Shown here piece after piece: positions 52,197-61,026 of a stretch of 64,000 nt of DNA; position 1 is the first letter of the stretch; the number at the start of each line of letters is the position of its first letter. The notes under the pieces are model-generated. The model saw only the letters and a list, made by a program, of their open reading frames with translations, was not told where the DNA came from and did no database searches. The DNA is from Tectiglobus sp965215755 (GTDB lineage: Bacteria > Pseudomonadota > Alphaproteobacteria > Rhizobiales > Hyphomicrobiaceae), in the NCBI GenBank assembly GCA_965215755.1, contig OZ244119.1, forward strand, positions 1,054,001 through 1,118,000. Reading direction: 5' to 3'. Made by a program: the position numbers and the translations under genes.

Positions 52197-53603
52197 TCAC
52201 TCCATCAAGACCCATGTATCTTTGACGCCCCCACCCTGGCTTGAATTCACGACCAACGAGCCTTCTTTGAGAGCGACCCTGGTTAATCCGCCGGCAGAAA
52301 GACGGACCCTTCGGCCGACGAGGCAGAACGGTCGGAAGTCGACGTGGCGTGCACCCAAGGAGCTACCAGCGAGAGTGGGAGCAGCTGACAGGTCAAGTGT
52401 TGGCTGGGCGATGTAGGCTGTTGGGTTGGTTTCAATCTTTTTGGCAAACGCCTGGCACTCTTCCTTGGTGGCTTTCGGGCCGATGAGCATTCCGTAGCCG
52501 CCGGAGCCATGGACTTCCTTGATGACAAGGTCATCGATGTTGTCCAAAACATATTGTCGTTCCTGCGGGTTGCCGCACTGCCAGGTCGGTACGTTCTGCA
52601 GGATCGGTCGCTCTCCCAGATAGAACCTGATCATCTGAGGCACATACATGTAGATTGCTTTGTCATCGGCAACGCCGGCACCGGGTGCAGAGCAAAGAGT
52701 GACGCCGCCAGCGCGATAGACATCGAATAGTCCAGAAATGCCCAGCAGGCTCTCAGGCCGAAAAGCCAGCGGGTCGATGTAATCATCATCGATGCGGCGA
52801 TAAATAACGTCGACTGTCTTGGGTCCACGAGTCGTTCGCATCCAGACCCGACCTTCGTCGACAAATAGATCCTGCGGTTCGACCAGTTCAATGCCCATTA
52901 GGTCGGCGAGATAGGAGTGCTCGTAATATGCGCTGTTGAGTGAGCCCGGAGTCAGGAGGACAATCGATGGCGTGCCCTTGCAGGCAGGTGGTGCCACTTC
53001 CTCAAGGGTGGCGCGGAGCTGTTCCGGGTAATCGTCGACCTGTTGCACAGTGCCTGTGGCGAACAAATCGGGGAACATGCGCATCATGATTTCCCGGTTT
53101 TCCAGCATATAACTTACACCGGATGGTGTTCTGCAATTGTCTTCCAGAACGAGAAAATCTTCGGGCCCGGTCCGAACAATATCAATACCGACAATGTGGC
53201 TGTAGACGCGGCCAGGTGGTTCTATCCCGATCATTTCGGGAAGGAAGGCCGCGTTCTGATAGACGAGGGCTTCCGGGACGATACCTGCGCGAATGATCTC
53301 ACCACGGTGGTAGACATCGTAAAGAAAGGCATTTAGTGCCCGGGCGCGCTGCTCAATCCCGCGGGACATTCGGCGCCACTCCGAGGCGTTGAAAATCCTT
53401 GGCACAAGATCGAAGGGGATGAGGCGCTCAGGATCTCCACCTTCGCCGTATACAGCGAACGTTATACCGATCCGGCGAAACAGAGCTTCTGCATCTTCAC
53501 TGCGCTGTGACAGGAGTTCGAAGCCGGTTTCGTCAAGCCATCTTGCAATGTCGGAGTAAGCCGGTCGGACGTTGCCGTCGTCGTCGTACATCTCGTTGAA
53601 CAT
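52197..53603 (-). CDS. Circularly permuted ATP-grasp peptide-synthesis protein
   Basis: This 468-aa ATP-grasp-like protein is the first gene of the trio. It begins MFNEMYDDDGNVRPAYSDIARWLDETG and includes ILEDNCRTPSGVSYMLENREIMMR-type motifs (LEDNCRTPSGVSYM), RKTVDVIYRRIDDDYIDPLAFRP and VIKEVHGSGGYGMLIG. Circularly permuted ATP-grasps are predicted to form amide bonds in small peptides; substrates here are unknown. It appears complete. Confidence 0.9.
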   Translation of the reverse strand: MFNEMYDDDGNVRPAYSDIARWLDETGFELLSQRSEDAEALFRRIGITFAVYGEGGDPERLIPFDLVPRIFNASEWRRMSRGIEQRARALNAFLYDVYHRGEIIRAGIVPEALVYQNAAFLPEMIGIEPPGRVYSHIVGIDIVRTGPEDFLVLEDNCRTPSGVSYMLENREIMMRMFPDLFATGTVQQVDDYPEQLRATLEEVAPPACKGTPSIVLLTPGSLNSAYYEHSYLADLMGIELVEPQDLFVDEGRVWMRTTRGPKTVDVIYRRIDDDYIDPLAFRPESLLGISGLFDVYRAGGVTLCSAPGAGVADDKAIYMYVPQMIRFYLGERPILQNVPTWQCGNPQERQYVLDNIDDLVIKEVHGSGGYGMLIGPKATKEECQAFAKKIETNPTAYIAQPTLDLSAAPTLAGSSLGARHVDFRPFCLVGRRVRLSAGGLTRVALKEGSLVVNSSQGGGVKDTWVLME

Positions 53604-53925
53604 TGGCGCCTGTCACTCCGGCCGATCTGCGCTGTTGAAATCTGGTTCAGTATATACAGCATTGACCGTGAAGTGACTGTAAATCAAGCGGATACGTGGC
53701 AACTCCCTGATTCAATTCTAGGCCAGCGCAGGAATGAGCGGCTCAAGTGTGAGGGTTTCTGTTATTTGATGCCAAATCTTGGATTTCTCATCTCAGCACT
53801 TTTTATGGTCTTCGTGTCTCTGCTCTAAGCTGATGGAGCGATGTGGCGGTTGCCGCTACCAAATTTTGTTGGACCCAACCGGAGGGCAACTGTAAGGCTG
53901 GAACCAGCTATTCAGGCGGCAACAC
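53604..53925. other. Gap between divergent genes
   Basis: The region separates the ATP-grasp gene from the DMT permease. I see no gene or RNA in it; both promoters must lie here. Confidence 0.5.
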
Positions 53926-54942
53926 ATGCACAGGCGATCATCTTTGGGAATGCAGTCCGCTCCGGCACAAAACGGGCGAGACCAAACTAGTTTTGGCATT
54001 CTGTTCATCCTGATCGCGACGTTTGCAATATCGGTCAACGACATGCTGATCAAACAGTTGTCTGGTGACTATCCCCTGCATGAGATGGTTTTTGTCCGAT
54101 CGGCGATCGGTATCTTTTTCAGCATCTTGATCCTTCAGTTTGAAGGCGGATTTCGGATGTTGCGGACTGATCGGCCGGGTCTGCATCTCTTGCGCGGGCT
54201 CTTTATCGTTATCGCCAATATGTTGTTTTTTGCTGCCCTCGCCGTCATGCCGCTGGCTGATGCGACGGCACTGTATTTCGTCGCGCCGCTTCTCATCACG
54301 GTTCTTTCGATACCGTTTCTTGGGGAGAAGGTCGGTATTCGCCGGCTGGCGGCGGTGGCAGTTGGCTTTGTCGGCGTGGTGGTTATGTTGCGGCCCGGTG
54401 GCTTTGGCGGCCAATCTCCGGTGGACCCACTGATCCAGATCCTGCCGGTCGTTGCTGCATTCGCCTACGCTTGTATGCAGATTCTGACGCGTCGTCTTGG
54501 AATTTCCTCGACGGCGTCGGCTATGGCCATCTATATCCAGGCGACCTTTATTTTGGTCAGTCTTGGTTTTTGGATAATTGCCGGCGATGGGCGCTTCGCC
54601 GAAGGGGTCGAGAACAAGAGCGCAATCTTTTTACTTCGCGCCTGGACCTGGCCGGCGTCGAACGATTGGCCCTGGTTTCTTCTGCTGGGTTTGAGTTCAG
54701 CTGTTATCGGTTATTCATTGTCCCAAGCCTACCGAACGTCGAACGCGGCCACGATTGCACCGTTCGAATACGTGGCGCTGCCGATGTCGATCATGTGGGG
54801 CTGGGTGGTCTTCGGAGAATTTCCAGATATTTGGGTAGGTCTTGGAATTGCATTGATTGGTGGAGCCGGTCTCTATGTTTTCGTCAGGGAGAAGCAGAGA
54901 TCACGTTCTGTTGCCAGTCGCCGTGGAATTCGACGGTATTGA
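53926..54942 (+). CDS. DMT-superfamily (EamA) permease
   Basis: This 338-aa inner-membrane protein has ten predicted helices in two EamA repeats (FGILFILIATFAISVNDMLIKQL; FVGVVVMLRPGGFGGQSPVD; YVALPMSIMWGWVVFGEFP). It resembles the permease at 29923-30849 in pattern (LMPLADATALYFVAPLLITVL). A short basic N-terminal region precedes the first helix. The substrate is unknown. It ends 5 nt before the stop of the convergent receiver gene. Confidence 0.87.
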   Translation: MHRRSSLGMQSAPAQNGRDQTSFGILFILIATFAISVNDMLIKQLSGDYPLHEMVFVRSAIGIFFSILILQFEGGFRMLRTDRPGLHLLRGLFIVIANMLFFAALAVMPLADATALYFVAPLLITVLSIPFLGEKVGIRRLAAVAVGFVGVVVMLRPGGFGGQSPVDPLIQILPVVAAFAYACMQILTRRLGISSTASAMAIYIQATFILVSLGFWIIAGDGRFAEGVENKSAIFLLRAWTWPASNDWPWFLLLGLSSAVIGYSLSQAYRTSNAATIAPFEYVALPMSIMWGWVVFGEFPDIWVGLGIALIGGAGLYVFVREKQRSRSVASRRGIRRY

Positions 54943-54946
54943 TCGC

Positions 54947-55315
54947 TTAATCCGAGAGCAGTCGGCGGACTGTATCGAGAACGTCTTTGTTCGCATAAGG
55001 TTTGGCGATGTAGGCATCGGCGCCGAGTTCGAGAGCGAGTTGACGATCGTTCTCCTGTCCGCGTGCTGTCAGCATGAGGACCTTGGGTTGCCTTGCTGAG
55101 TTATCAGCACGGAGTGTCTTCAGCACATCGAAGCCATTGATGTGGCGCATCATGGCATCAAGCACGAGAATGTCAGGCGATACCGCCTGAAGCTTCTCCA
55201 GTGCCTGCTTTCCATCAGTCGCAACCTCAACCGCATAGCCTTCGCGCTCAAAGAGGTATTTGAGCGACTCGACGATGACGGGCTCATCTTCGGCAATCAG
55301 TAGTTTTTGCGACAA
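54947..55315 (-). CDS. Orphan response-regulator receiver protein
   Basis: This 122-aa single-domain receiver has D10 and E9 (AED), the phospho-acceptor D53 (ILVLDAMM), T83 (MLTARG) and K105 (AKPYANKDV). There is no output domain. It lies about 100 nt downstream of the XRE/IrrE regulator on the same strand and may be its phospho-partner, as that regulator has an internal histidine-kinase-like dimerisation segment (inference). A similar receiver is at 62668-63051. Confidence 0.88.
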   Translation of the reverse strand: MSQKLLIAEDEPVIVESLKYLFEREGYAVEVATDGKQALEKLQAVSPDILVLDAMMRHINGFDVLKTLRADNSARQPKVLMLTARGQENDRQLALELGADAYIAKPYANKDVLDTVRRLLSD

Positions 55316-55418
55316 GCCTCAATCCTCCACGGTCGGCAAATTGGCAGAGGGAACAAGGATATGATCCAATTTGACGTCGCTACGAGTCTACGAGGTCTCG
55401 GTCCATCCGACCAGTTGG

Positions 55419-57008
55419 TCATTGTGCTAACTCACTCGTCGGCAGGACCTGTGCGTAGGCACGTTGCTGACAGTTGTTGCGTGGGCAGAGTCTGCAGTTG
55501 ACGCCAACGTCGGTTGCTGTTGATCCGTCAAGAGCTGCGGCACCATCTCCGTAGACCAACCGATTGGCGTAGCTTGCGTTGCAAGCAAGCATGACGCTGT
55601 AAACCTGGGGCGGGTCGCCAAATGCATTTGCTTCCTTGGTGATGGCCCGCGCCATAAACAGAAACTGTCGATCATCCGGCATTCTGGCGCGTTGTGTCAC
55701 GATCCGGTCCGGAGTGAGAAACGCCCGATAGATGGCCCATATCGGGCAGGCTCCGCCGTGCCGTGGTAGGCGCAACTCCGGAAGGCTGAATCTTTTCGAT
55801 GAATTGCCGGCGAGATCAGTTCGAAGAAAGGCAAATGGAATGGCGCTGGCGCCTGGTCGCCGGAGTGTCACCAGTCTATGACAGATTTGCTCGAAGCTGG
55901 CGCTGAACCTGGTCATCAGCATTTGAACGTCATAGCGAAGTTCTTCGGCGGCTTTGAGAAATGGATCATAAGGTAGCAACATCGCGCCGGCGCCGTACCG
56001 GGCCAGGGCGTGAAACGCACGATCGCGGGCTTCGCTGGAAACCAGCAGTGTGTCTGAGAGTTGCTCGTTGATCAGGTCTTTGCACAGTCGTGCAAACAAC
56101 ACGCGTGCGAGTTGAAATCTTGATGTAGTATGCGGGGCCGTAGCATTGAGAACGAGGTGCTGGTCCTTTTCATTGAAGACGAAATGAGACTTTTCAGGCC
56201 GATGCACCGATGGCGGCGTTGAGAAGCGCTCGAATGAAACTGCGACGTTACATTCTTCGGCGAGCTCATCTATTAGTGCGCGCTCGTCGATAAGGCCCGA
56301 ATGCTGAAGCCGATCGAAAAGGCGGGAAGCTGCTGCCTCGAGGGACGGGAAGTAGTTGTTGCGGTCAATAATGAAATCGTCGACTTCGTCAGCCGGCGTC
56401 GTCGGCCTGCTATTTTGTTCGCGCTCGCTCATGAATCGGAACAAGGCTCGGGCACTGTTGCCGAGTTTCTCGCTCTCCTCGGCCAGCATTGACGTAAAGC
56501 GGGTTCGTTGCGATGTGGGCAGGTCGGCGTCGTCGTCGAGTATTTCCGCAAAAGATCGAACGGATGTGATGTGGGTCAGGATTTCGTGACTTGTCTCAAG
56601 GACGTATGGGTCGTGGTTGAGTTGGTCAGAAAGCGCTTCGACCATTTCACTGTTGGCACGCCATGCATTGTGCAGGCGGATCGTTGCCCGGGCCCAGTCC
56701 GCATCACGGCTGACGACGGACTGAGCGCCTTTCTCGGTCAAGGGCAGATCGTGCATCAGCGGTTCGGAAGAAAGCTCTCCGAGTTGCTGAACAAGGCGGG
56801 CGTCTTCCTGGCCTGACAGCTTGGAGACATCGAGGCCGAGCTGCTTCGCGAGGCGATTGAGTAAGGCACCGCCAATTGCACGCTTATTGTGCTCGATCAG
56901 ATTGAGGTAACTGACGGAAATTCCAACTTCTTTGGCTAATTTGGTCTGTGTCAGGTGTGACTTTTTCCGCGCTTCCCGCAATCGAATTCCGATGGATGCA
57001 GATGCCAT
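55419..57008 (-). CDS. XRE/IrrE-type regulator (ScfR/RamB-like) with a DHp-like insert
   Basis: This 529-aa regulator has an XRE helix-turn-helix (residues 5-60: IGIRLREARKKSHLTQTKLAKE...YLNLIEHNKRAI), an IrrE-like domain around 250-390 (FDRLQHSGLI... PYDPFLKAAEELRYDVQMLMTRFSASFEQICHRLVTLRRPG) and a C-terminal DUF2083 domain with the Cys cluster CRLCPRNNCQQRA (505-517). Family members such as RamB and ScfR control acetate or short-chain fatty acid metabolism. Between HTH and IrrE part, TSHEILTHITSVRSFAEIL (139-157) and the following helix match histidine-kinase dimerisation domains, including H141. It is divergent from the ABC operon at 57233. Confidence 0.87.
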   Translation of the reverse strand: MASASIGIRLREARKKSHLTQTKLAKEVGISVSYLNLIEHNKRAIGGALLNRLAKQLGLDVSKLSGQEDARLVQQLGELSSEPLMHDLPLTEKGAQSVVSRDADWARATIRLHNAWRANSEMVEALSDQLNHDPYVLETSHEILTHITSVRSFAEILDDDADLPTSQRTRFTSMLAEESEKLGNSARALFRFMSEREQNSRPTTPADEVDDFIIDRNNYFPSLEAAASRLFDRLQHSGLIDERALIDELAEECNVAVSFERFSTPPSVHRPEKSHFVFNEKDQHLVLNATAPHTTSRFQLARVLFARLCKDLINEQLSDTLLVSSEARDRAFHALARYGAGAMLLPYDPFLKAAEELRYDVQMLMTRFSASFEQICHRLVTLRRPGASAIPFAFLRTDLAGNSSKRFSLPELRLPRHGGACPIWAIYRAFLTPDRIVTQRARMPDDRQFLFMARAITKEANAFGDPPQVYSVMLACNASYANRLVYGDGAAALDGSTATDVGVNCRLCPRNNCQQRAYAQVLPTSELAQ

Positions 57009-57046
57009 TGATACTCCAGCGATTTTGCTTGGCCTATTCAGAAAAA

Positions 57047-57115
57047 CTTTACAGTTTTACAAATCGACTGCGCAAGTCTTGTGTGTTTTTACAAAATTCT
57101 TCACTAAATACAAAA
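57047..57115. promoter_or_regulatory. Repeated TTTTACAAA-type sites between the regulator and the ABC operon
   Basis: TTTTACAAA occurs at 57055-57063 and TTTTACAAAA at 57087-57096, 32 nt apart (about three helical turns). CTTTACAG (57047-57054) and AATACAAAA (57107-57115) are partial copies. The complement TTTGTAAAA resembles the TTTGCAAA-type motif reported for RamB-like regulators, so these are candidate operators for the divergent regulator at 57008. Confidence 0.45.
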
Positions 57116-57232
57116 GGATAATACCCAATTGACAGTTTCCTCGCTACGACTTGTGGAGGCGGTTTCGATGCGCAGTTACCTGGTTAACGGCCTCCAAACC
57201 GTCAATAGAACCAATCTGGGAGGACTGCCCGT

Positions 57233-58576
57233 ATGAGTGTTTTTAAAAAGGACGTCAGCCGCCGCAACGTATTGAAGACCGGCTTAGCCGGCGCTGCTGC
57301 CGCGACTGCTCCATTCCATTTCGTTAGTGGTGCACTTGCTGCTTATCGTAACGAGCCAAAAGGCAAGAGCGTTACGCTCGGTTTCAACGTGCCGCAGACT
57401 GGTGCATATGCTGACGAAGGTGCCGACGAACTGCGCGCTTACAAGCTTGCTGTTCAGCACATCAACGGCGAAGGCGACGGCGGTATGCTGAATACCTTCT
57501 CTTCCAAGGCTCTGAAGGGCAACGGCGTCAACGGTAAGAAAGTTGAATTCGTCACAGGCGACACGCAGACGAAGTCTGATGCTGCCCGTGCTTCTGCCAA
57601 GCGGATGATCGAGAAGGATGGCGCGGTGATGATCACCGGTGGTTCGTCATCAGGTGTTGCGATTGCTGTCCAGGGTCTTTGCCAGGAAGCTGGTGTGATC
57701 TTCATGGCCGGGCTGACACACTCCAACGACACGACCGGTAAAGACAAGAAGGCCAATGGCTTCCGTCACTTCTTCAATACGGAAATGTCTGGTGCGGCCC
57801 TTGCTCCTGTGCTCAAGAACGCATTCGGAACTGACCGTACAGCATATCACCTGACAGCTGACTACACTTGGGGTTGGTCTCAGGAAGGCTCCATCAAGAA
57901 GTACACCGAGAAGCTTGGCTGGAAGACGTCGAAGGCTGTCCGCACACCTCTCGGAGCTGGTGACTTCTCGCAGTACATCACACCGGTTCTGAACTCCGGT
58001 GCCGACGTTCTGGTCCTCAACCACTATGGTAAGGACATGGTCAACTCTCTGACACAGGCCGTTCAGTTCGGTTTGCGTGACAAGCAGGTCAACGGCAAAG
58101 ATTTTGCAATCGTTGTTCCGCTCTACAGCCGCTTGATGGCTCAGGGTGCTGGTAAGAACGTTGCAGGTATCTTCGGTTCGACGAACTGGCATTGGTCGCT
58201 GCAGGACGAGGGTTCGAAGGCATTCGTCAAGTCCTTCGGTAAGGCATACGGCTTCCCGCCATCACAGGCAGCACATACTTGCTACGTTCAGGCCATCCTA
58301 TATGCCGATGCTTGTCAGCGTGCCGGTACATTCGAGCCGTGCCAGGTTGCAAAGGCTTTGGAAGGCTTCAAGTTCGACGGCATGGGCAACGGCCCAACCG
58401 AATACCGTGCAGAAGACCACCAGTGCTTCAAGGATGTTCTCGTGGTGAAGGGTAAGGAAAACCCATCCACCAAGTTCGACGTTCTGGAAGTTGTCGAGGT
58501 GACACCTCGTGCGCAGGTCGAGTATCCAGTCACAATGCTGGGTGGTAACCTCGGTACCTGCAATAACGGTGCATAA
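57233..58576 (+). CDS. Liv-type ABC transporter substrate-binding protein with Tat signal
   Basis: This 447-aa periplasmic binding protein has a Tat signal (SRRNVLKTGLAGAAAATAP, twin Arg and a hydrophobic core ending near ALA). The mature part has the two-lobe branched-chain amino-acid/amide type fold (SVTLGFNVPQTGAYADEG, AVMITGGSSSGVAIAVQGLCQEAGVIFMAGL, VLVLNHYGKDMV). It is the first gene of an ABC operon and is divergent from the XRE/IrrE regulator, which likely controls it. A Tat signal may mean that it folds before export. The ligand could be an amino acid, amide or small acid. Confidence 0.9.
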   Translation: MSVFKKDVSRRNVLKTGLAGAAAATAPFHFVSGALAAYRNEPKGKSVTLGFNVPQTGAYADEGADELRAYKLAVQHINGEGDGGMLNTFSSKALKGNGVNGKKVEFVTGDTQTKSDAARASAKRMIEKDGAVMITGGSSSGVAIAVQGLCQEAGVIFMAGLTHSNDTTGKDKKANGFRHFFNTEMSGAALAPVLKNAFGTDRTAYHLTADYTWGWSQEGSIKKYTEKLGWKTSKAVRTPLGAGDFSQYITPVLNSGADVLVLNHYGKDMVNSLTQAVQFGLRDKQVNGKDFAIVVPLYSRLMAQGAGKNVAGIFGSTNWHWSLQDEGSKAFVKSFGKAYGFPPSQAAHTCYVQAILYADACQRAGTFEPCQVAKALEGFKFDGMGNGPTEYRAEDHQCFKDVLVVKGKENPSTKFDVLEVVEVTPRAQVEYPVTMLGGNLGTCNNGA

Positions 58577-58633
58577 GCCGACGGCTTATTGACCAGGGTC
58601 CGGTGCCATCTAGAATGGGGCCGGGCCCCGATC
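58573..58633 (+). terminator. Hairpins between the binding-protein and permease genes
   Basis: ATAAGCC (58573-58579) pairs with GGCTTAT (58583-58589) around a 3-nt loop and overlaps the stop codon. GGGGC-CGG-GCCCC follows near 58617-58629. They may partly end transcription or protect the upstream mRNA, giving excess binding protein over permease, as is common in such operons. Confidence 0.45.
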
Positions 58634-58753
58634 TAATACCTCATCACTCCAGTCGAACGCATTTCCTCCTGGGGGCCTACGCCTCGCGGACGGCTGGAGC
58701 TTTGCTTGTCGCTTTGCGACATTCGTCAGTATTCACGGATTGGAGAGCGCACG

Positions 58754-59782
58754 ATGGACGCCATCCTGCTTCAAATCCTCAACGGCCTGGACAAGGGCGG
58801 GGCCTATGCGCTGATCGCACTTGGTCTGACGCTGATTTTTGGAACACTTGGTGTTGTCAACTTTGCGCATGGTGCGCTGTTCATGCTGGGTGCCTTTTGT
58901 GCGGTGACCCTGAACAAACTGCTGTCGCTTGAGCAGGTTGTCCTCGATCCGACAAAGAAGACGGCCTGGGGCACGCCACTCGAGATCCGAACGCCTTATG
59001 TCGAGACCTGGTTTGGAGACTTCGGCGCCTTCCTGGTCGATTACTCAGTGCCGGCGTCGATTTTGCTTGCGATCCCGGTGATGTTGATCCTGGGCGTCAT
59101 TATGGAGCGCGGCCTGATCCGGTTTTTCTACAAGCGCCCACACGCTGATCAGATCCTCGTGACTTTCGGTTTGGCGATTGTTGTTCAGGAAATCATCAAA
59201 GCTCAGTTCGGCGCCAACCCGATCCCGCAGGCGGCGCCTGCCGTGGTTGCCGGCTCGGCTGATATGGGAGTGTTTCTTGGCTTTGATGCCGGGACAGTCG
59301 TCTATCCCTACTGGCGGATTGTGTATCTGTTTTTCTCGCTGTCGATCATTGGTCTGGTCTTCGCCTTCCTGCAGTTCACGACTTACGGCATGGTCGTACG
59401 GGCCGGTATGGCAGACCGCGAAACTGTCGGATTGCTCGGTATCAATATTCAGCAGCGGTTTACCGTGGTGTTCGGACTGGCTGCGGTTGTCGCGGGGCTT
59501 GCCGGTGTGATGTATACGCCGATCCTGCCGCCTGATTATCACATGGGGATGGACTTCCTCGTGTTGTCTTTCGTCGTGGTTGTGGTCGGCGGAATGGGGT
59601 CGCTGCCCGGCGCTGTCGCTGCTGGTTTCTTGCTCGGGGTCCTGCAATCATTCGCTTCCATGAATGAAGTCAAGCAGCTGCTGCCTGGGATCGACCAGAT
59701 CATTATTTACCTTGTCGCTGTTGTCGTGCTGCTCGTTCGTCCACGCGGATTGATGGGGCGCAAAGGCGTGATGGAGAGCTAA
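58754..59782 (+). CDS. LivH-type ABC permease
   Basis: This 342-aa integral membrane permease (ILNGLDKGGAYALIALGLTLIFGTLGVVNFAHGALFMLGAF) belongs to the LivH family; helices alternate with GGMGSLPGAVAAGFLLGVLQSF near the C-terminus. I chose the ATG at 58754, which has GGAGAG upstream; 16 extra codons upstream (58706) have no similarity. It is the second gene of the operon and starts 178 nt after the binding-protein gene. A 4-nt gap separates it from LivM. Confidence 0.9.
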   Translation: MDAILLQILNGLDKGGAYALIALGLTLIFGTLGVVNFAHGALFMLGAFCAVTLNKLLSLEQVVLDPTKKTAWGTPLEIRTPYVETWFGDFGAFLVDYSVPASILLAIPVMLILGVIMERGLIRFFYKRPHADQILVTFGLAIVVQEIIKAQFGANPIPQAAPAVVAGSADMGVFLGFDAGTVVYPYWRIVYLFFSLSIIGLVFAFLQFTTYGMVVRAGMADRETVGLLGINIQQRFTVVFGLAAVVAGLAGVMYTPILPPDYHMGMDFLVLSFVVVVVGGMGSLPGAVAAGFLLGVLQSFASMNEVKQLLPGIDQIIIYLVAVVVLLVRPRGLMGRKGVMES

Positions 59783-59786
59783 GCAA

Positions 59787-61013
59787 ATGTCGCAGAAACT
59801 CGATAACATCAAGTCGCCGCTCGACATGGAGCCTGTGGCGATCGAAGTCCACGATGTCGAGGCATCCGCCCGCGAGAAAACGGCTAAGAATGATCTTATC
59901 CTGATCGCCGCGTTTTCCGCAGTCGTGCTTGCAGCCCCCTGGCTGCTGGCTCCGTTGGGTGCAGCCTATCCGGACCTACTGCAACGGTTCTGCATATTCG
60001 GGATATTTGCCATCGGGTTCAACATTATGTTCGGCCTGACCGGGTATCTGTCATTCGGTCATGCGGCCTTTCTGGGGATTGGCTCCTATGCGGCCGTGTG
60101 GTCATTCAAGCTGTTCACGATGAATGCCATTCCAGCGTTGTTTTTCGGTGTGATCTTTGCGGGATTGTTTGCTGCTGTGATCGGCTACGTCTCGCTGCGC
60201 CGGGCCGGGATCTACTTTTCCATTCTGACGCTGGCCTTTGCCCAGATGTCGTACAATCTCGCATACTCGGTGCTGACGCCAATCACCAACGGTGAAACCG
60301 GTCTGCAGTTGACGCTGGACGATTCGCGAATGATTGACTCGATGTTTGGTGTTCAGGCCACAAACAGCCTTCCGATTACCAACCTCTTTGGGATGAAGAT
60401 GAGCGGGTATCCCGGATTCTACTTTTGTGCGGTCATTTTGATTATTGCATTCTACATCTCGATGCGGATCTTCCGCTCACCTTTCGGGATGATGTTGCGC
60501 GGGATCAAGACCAACCAAAACCGGATGTCCTACACCGGCGTCAACACGCGGCCCTACCTGCTGACGGCGTTTGCCATCTCAGGGATGTACGCCGGTCTAG
60601 CCGGATCACTGATGGCAATTACCGACCCGCTTGCTGGTGCGGAGCGCATGCAATGGACAGCGTCAGGTGAAGTCGTGTTGATGACGATCCTTGGCGGTAC
60701 AGGCACGTTGCTTGGACCTGTCCTGGGAGCCGGCGTGATCAAGTACTTCGAGAACATCTTCTCTGCCTTCAATACGAAGATCCTCGAGGGCTTTTTCTCA
60801 TTCCTTCCGGAAAGTCTGCAAAACCTTATGGTGGCGATCACGCATCCGTTTGTTGGCGAGGGCTGGCACCTGACACTGGGCGTCCTGTTCATGTTTATCG
60901 TGATCTTCCTGCCTGGCGGACTGATGGAAGGTGCCCAGCGAATTGGTGCTCTTTTCACTGGCAGCAAGTCAAAATCCGAAGATGCTGCCGGCCAAACGCA
61001 AGCGGCAGAGTGA
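59787..61013 (+). CDS. LivM-type ABC permease
   Basis: This 408-aa permease of the LivM family has a long charged N-terminal extension (about 35 residues, ending DLILIAAFSAVVLAAPW), then helices (FCIFGIFAIGFNIMFGLTGYLSFGHAAFLGIGSYAAVWS, GILRGIKTNQNRMSYTGVN). The TGYLSFGHAAFLGIG motif is the EAA-like signature. It starts 4 nt after LivH and ends 13 nt before the LivG start. Confidence 0.9.
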   Translation: MSQKLDNIKSPLDMEPVAIEVHDVEASAREKTAKNDLILIAAFSAVVLAAPWLLAPLGAAYPDLLQRFCIFGIFAIGFNIMFGLTGYLSFGHAAFLGIGSYAAVWSFKLFTMNAIPALFFGVIFAGLFAAVIGYVSLRRAGIYFSILTLAFAQMSYNLAYSVLTPITNGETGLQLTLDDSRMIDSMFGVQATNSLPITNLFGMKMSGYPGFYFCAVILIIAFYISMRIFRSPFGMMLRGIKTNQNRMSYTGVNTRPYLLTAFAISGMYAGLAGSLMAITDPLAGAERMQWTASGEVVLMTILGGTGTLLGPVLGAGVIKYFENIFSAFNTKILEGFFSFLPESLQNLMVAITHPFVGEGWHLTLGVLFMFIVIFLPGGLMEGAQRIGALFTGSKSKSEDAAGQTQAAE

Positions 61014-61026
61014 GGAGAAGCAAGCA

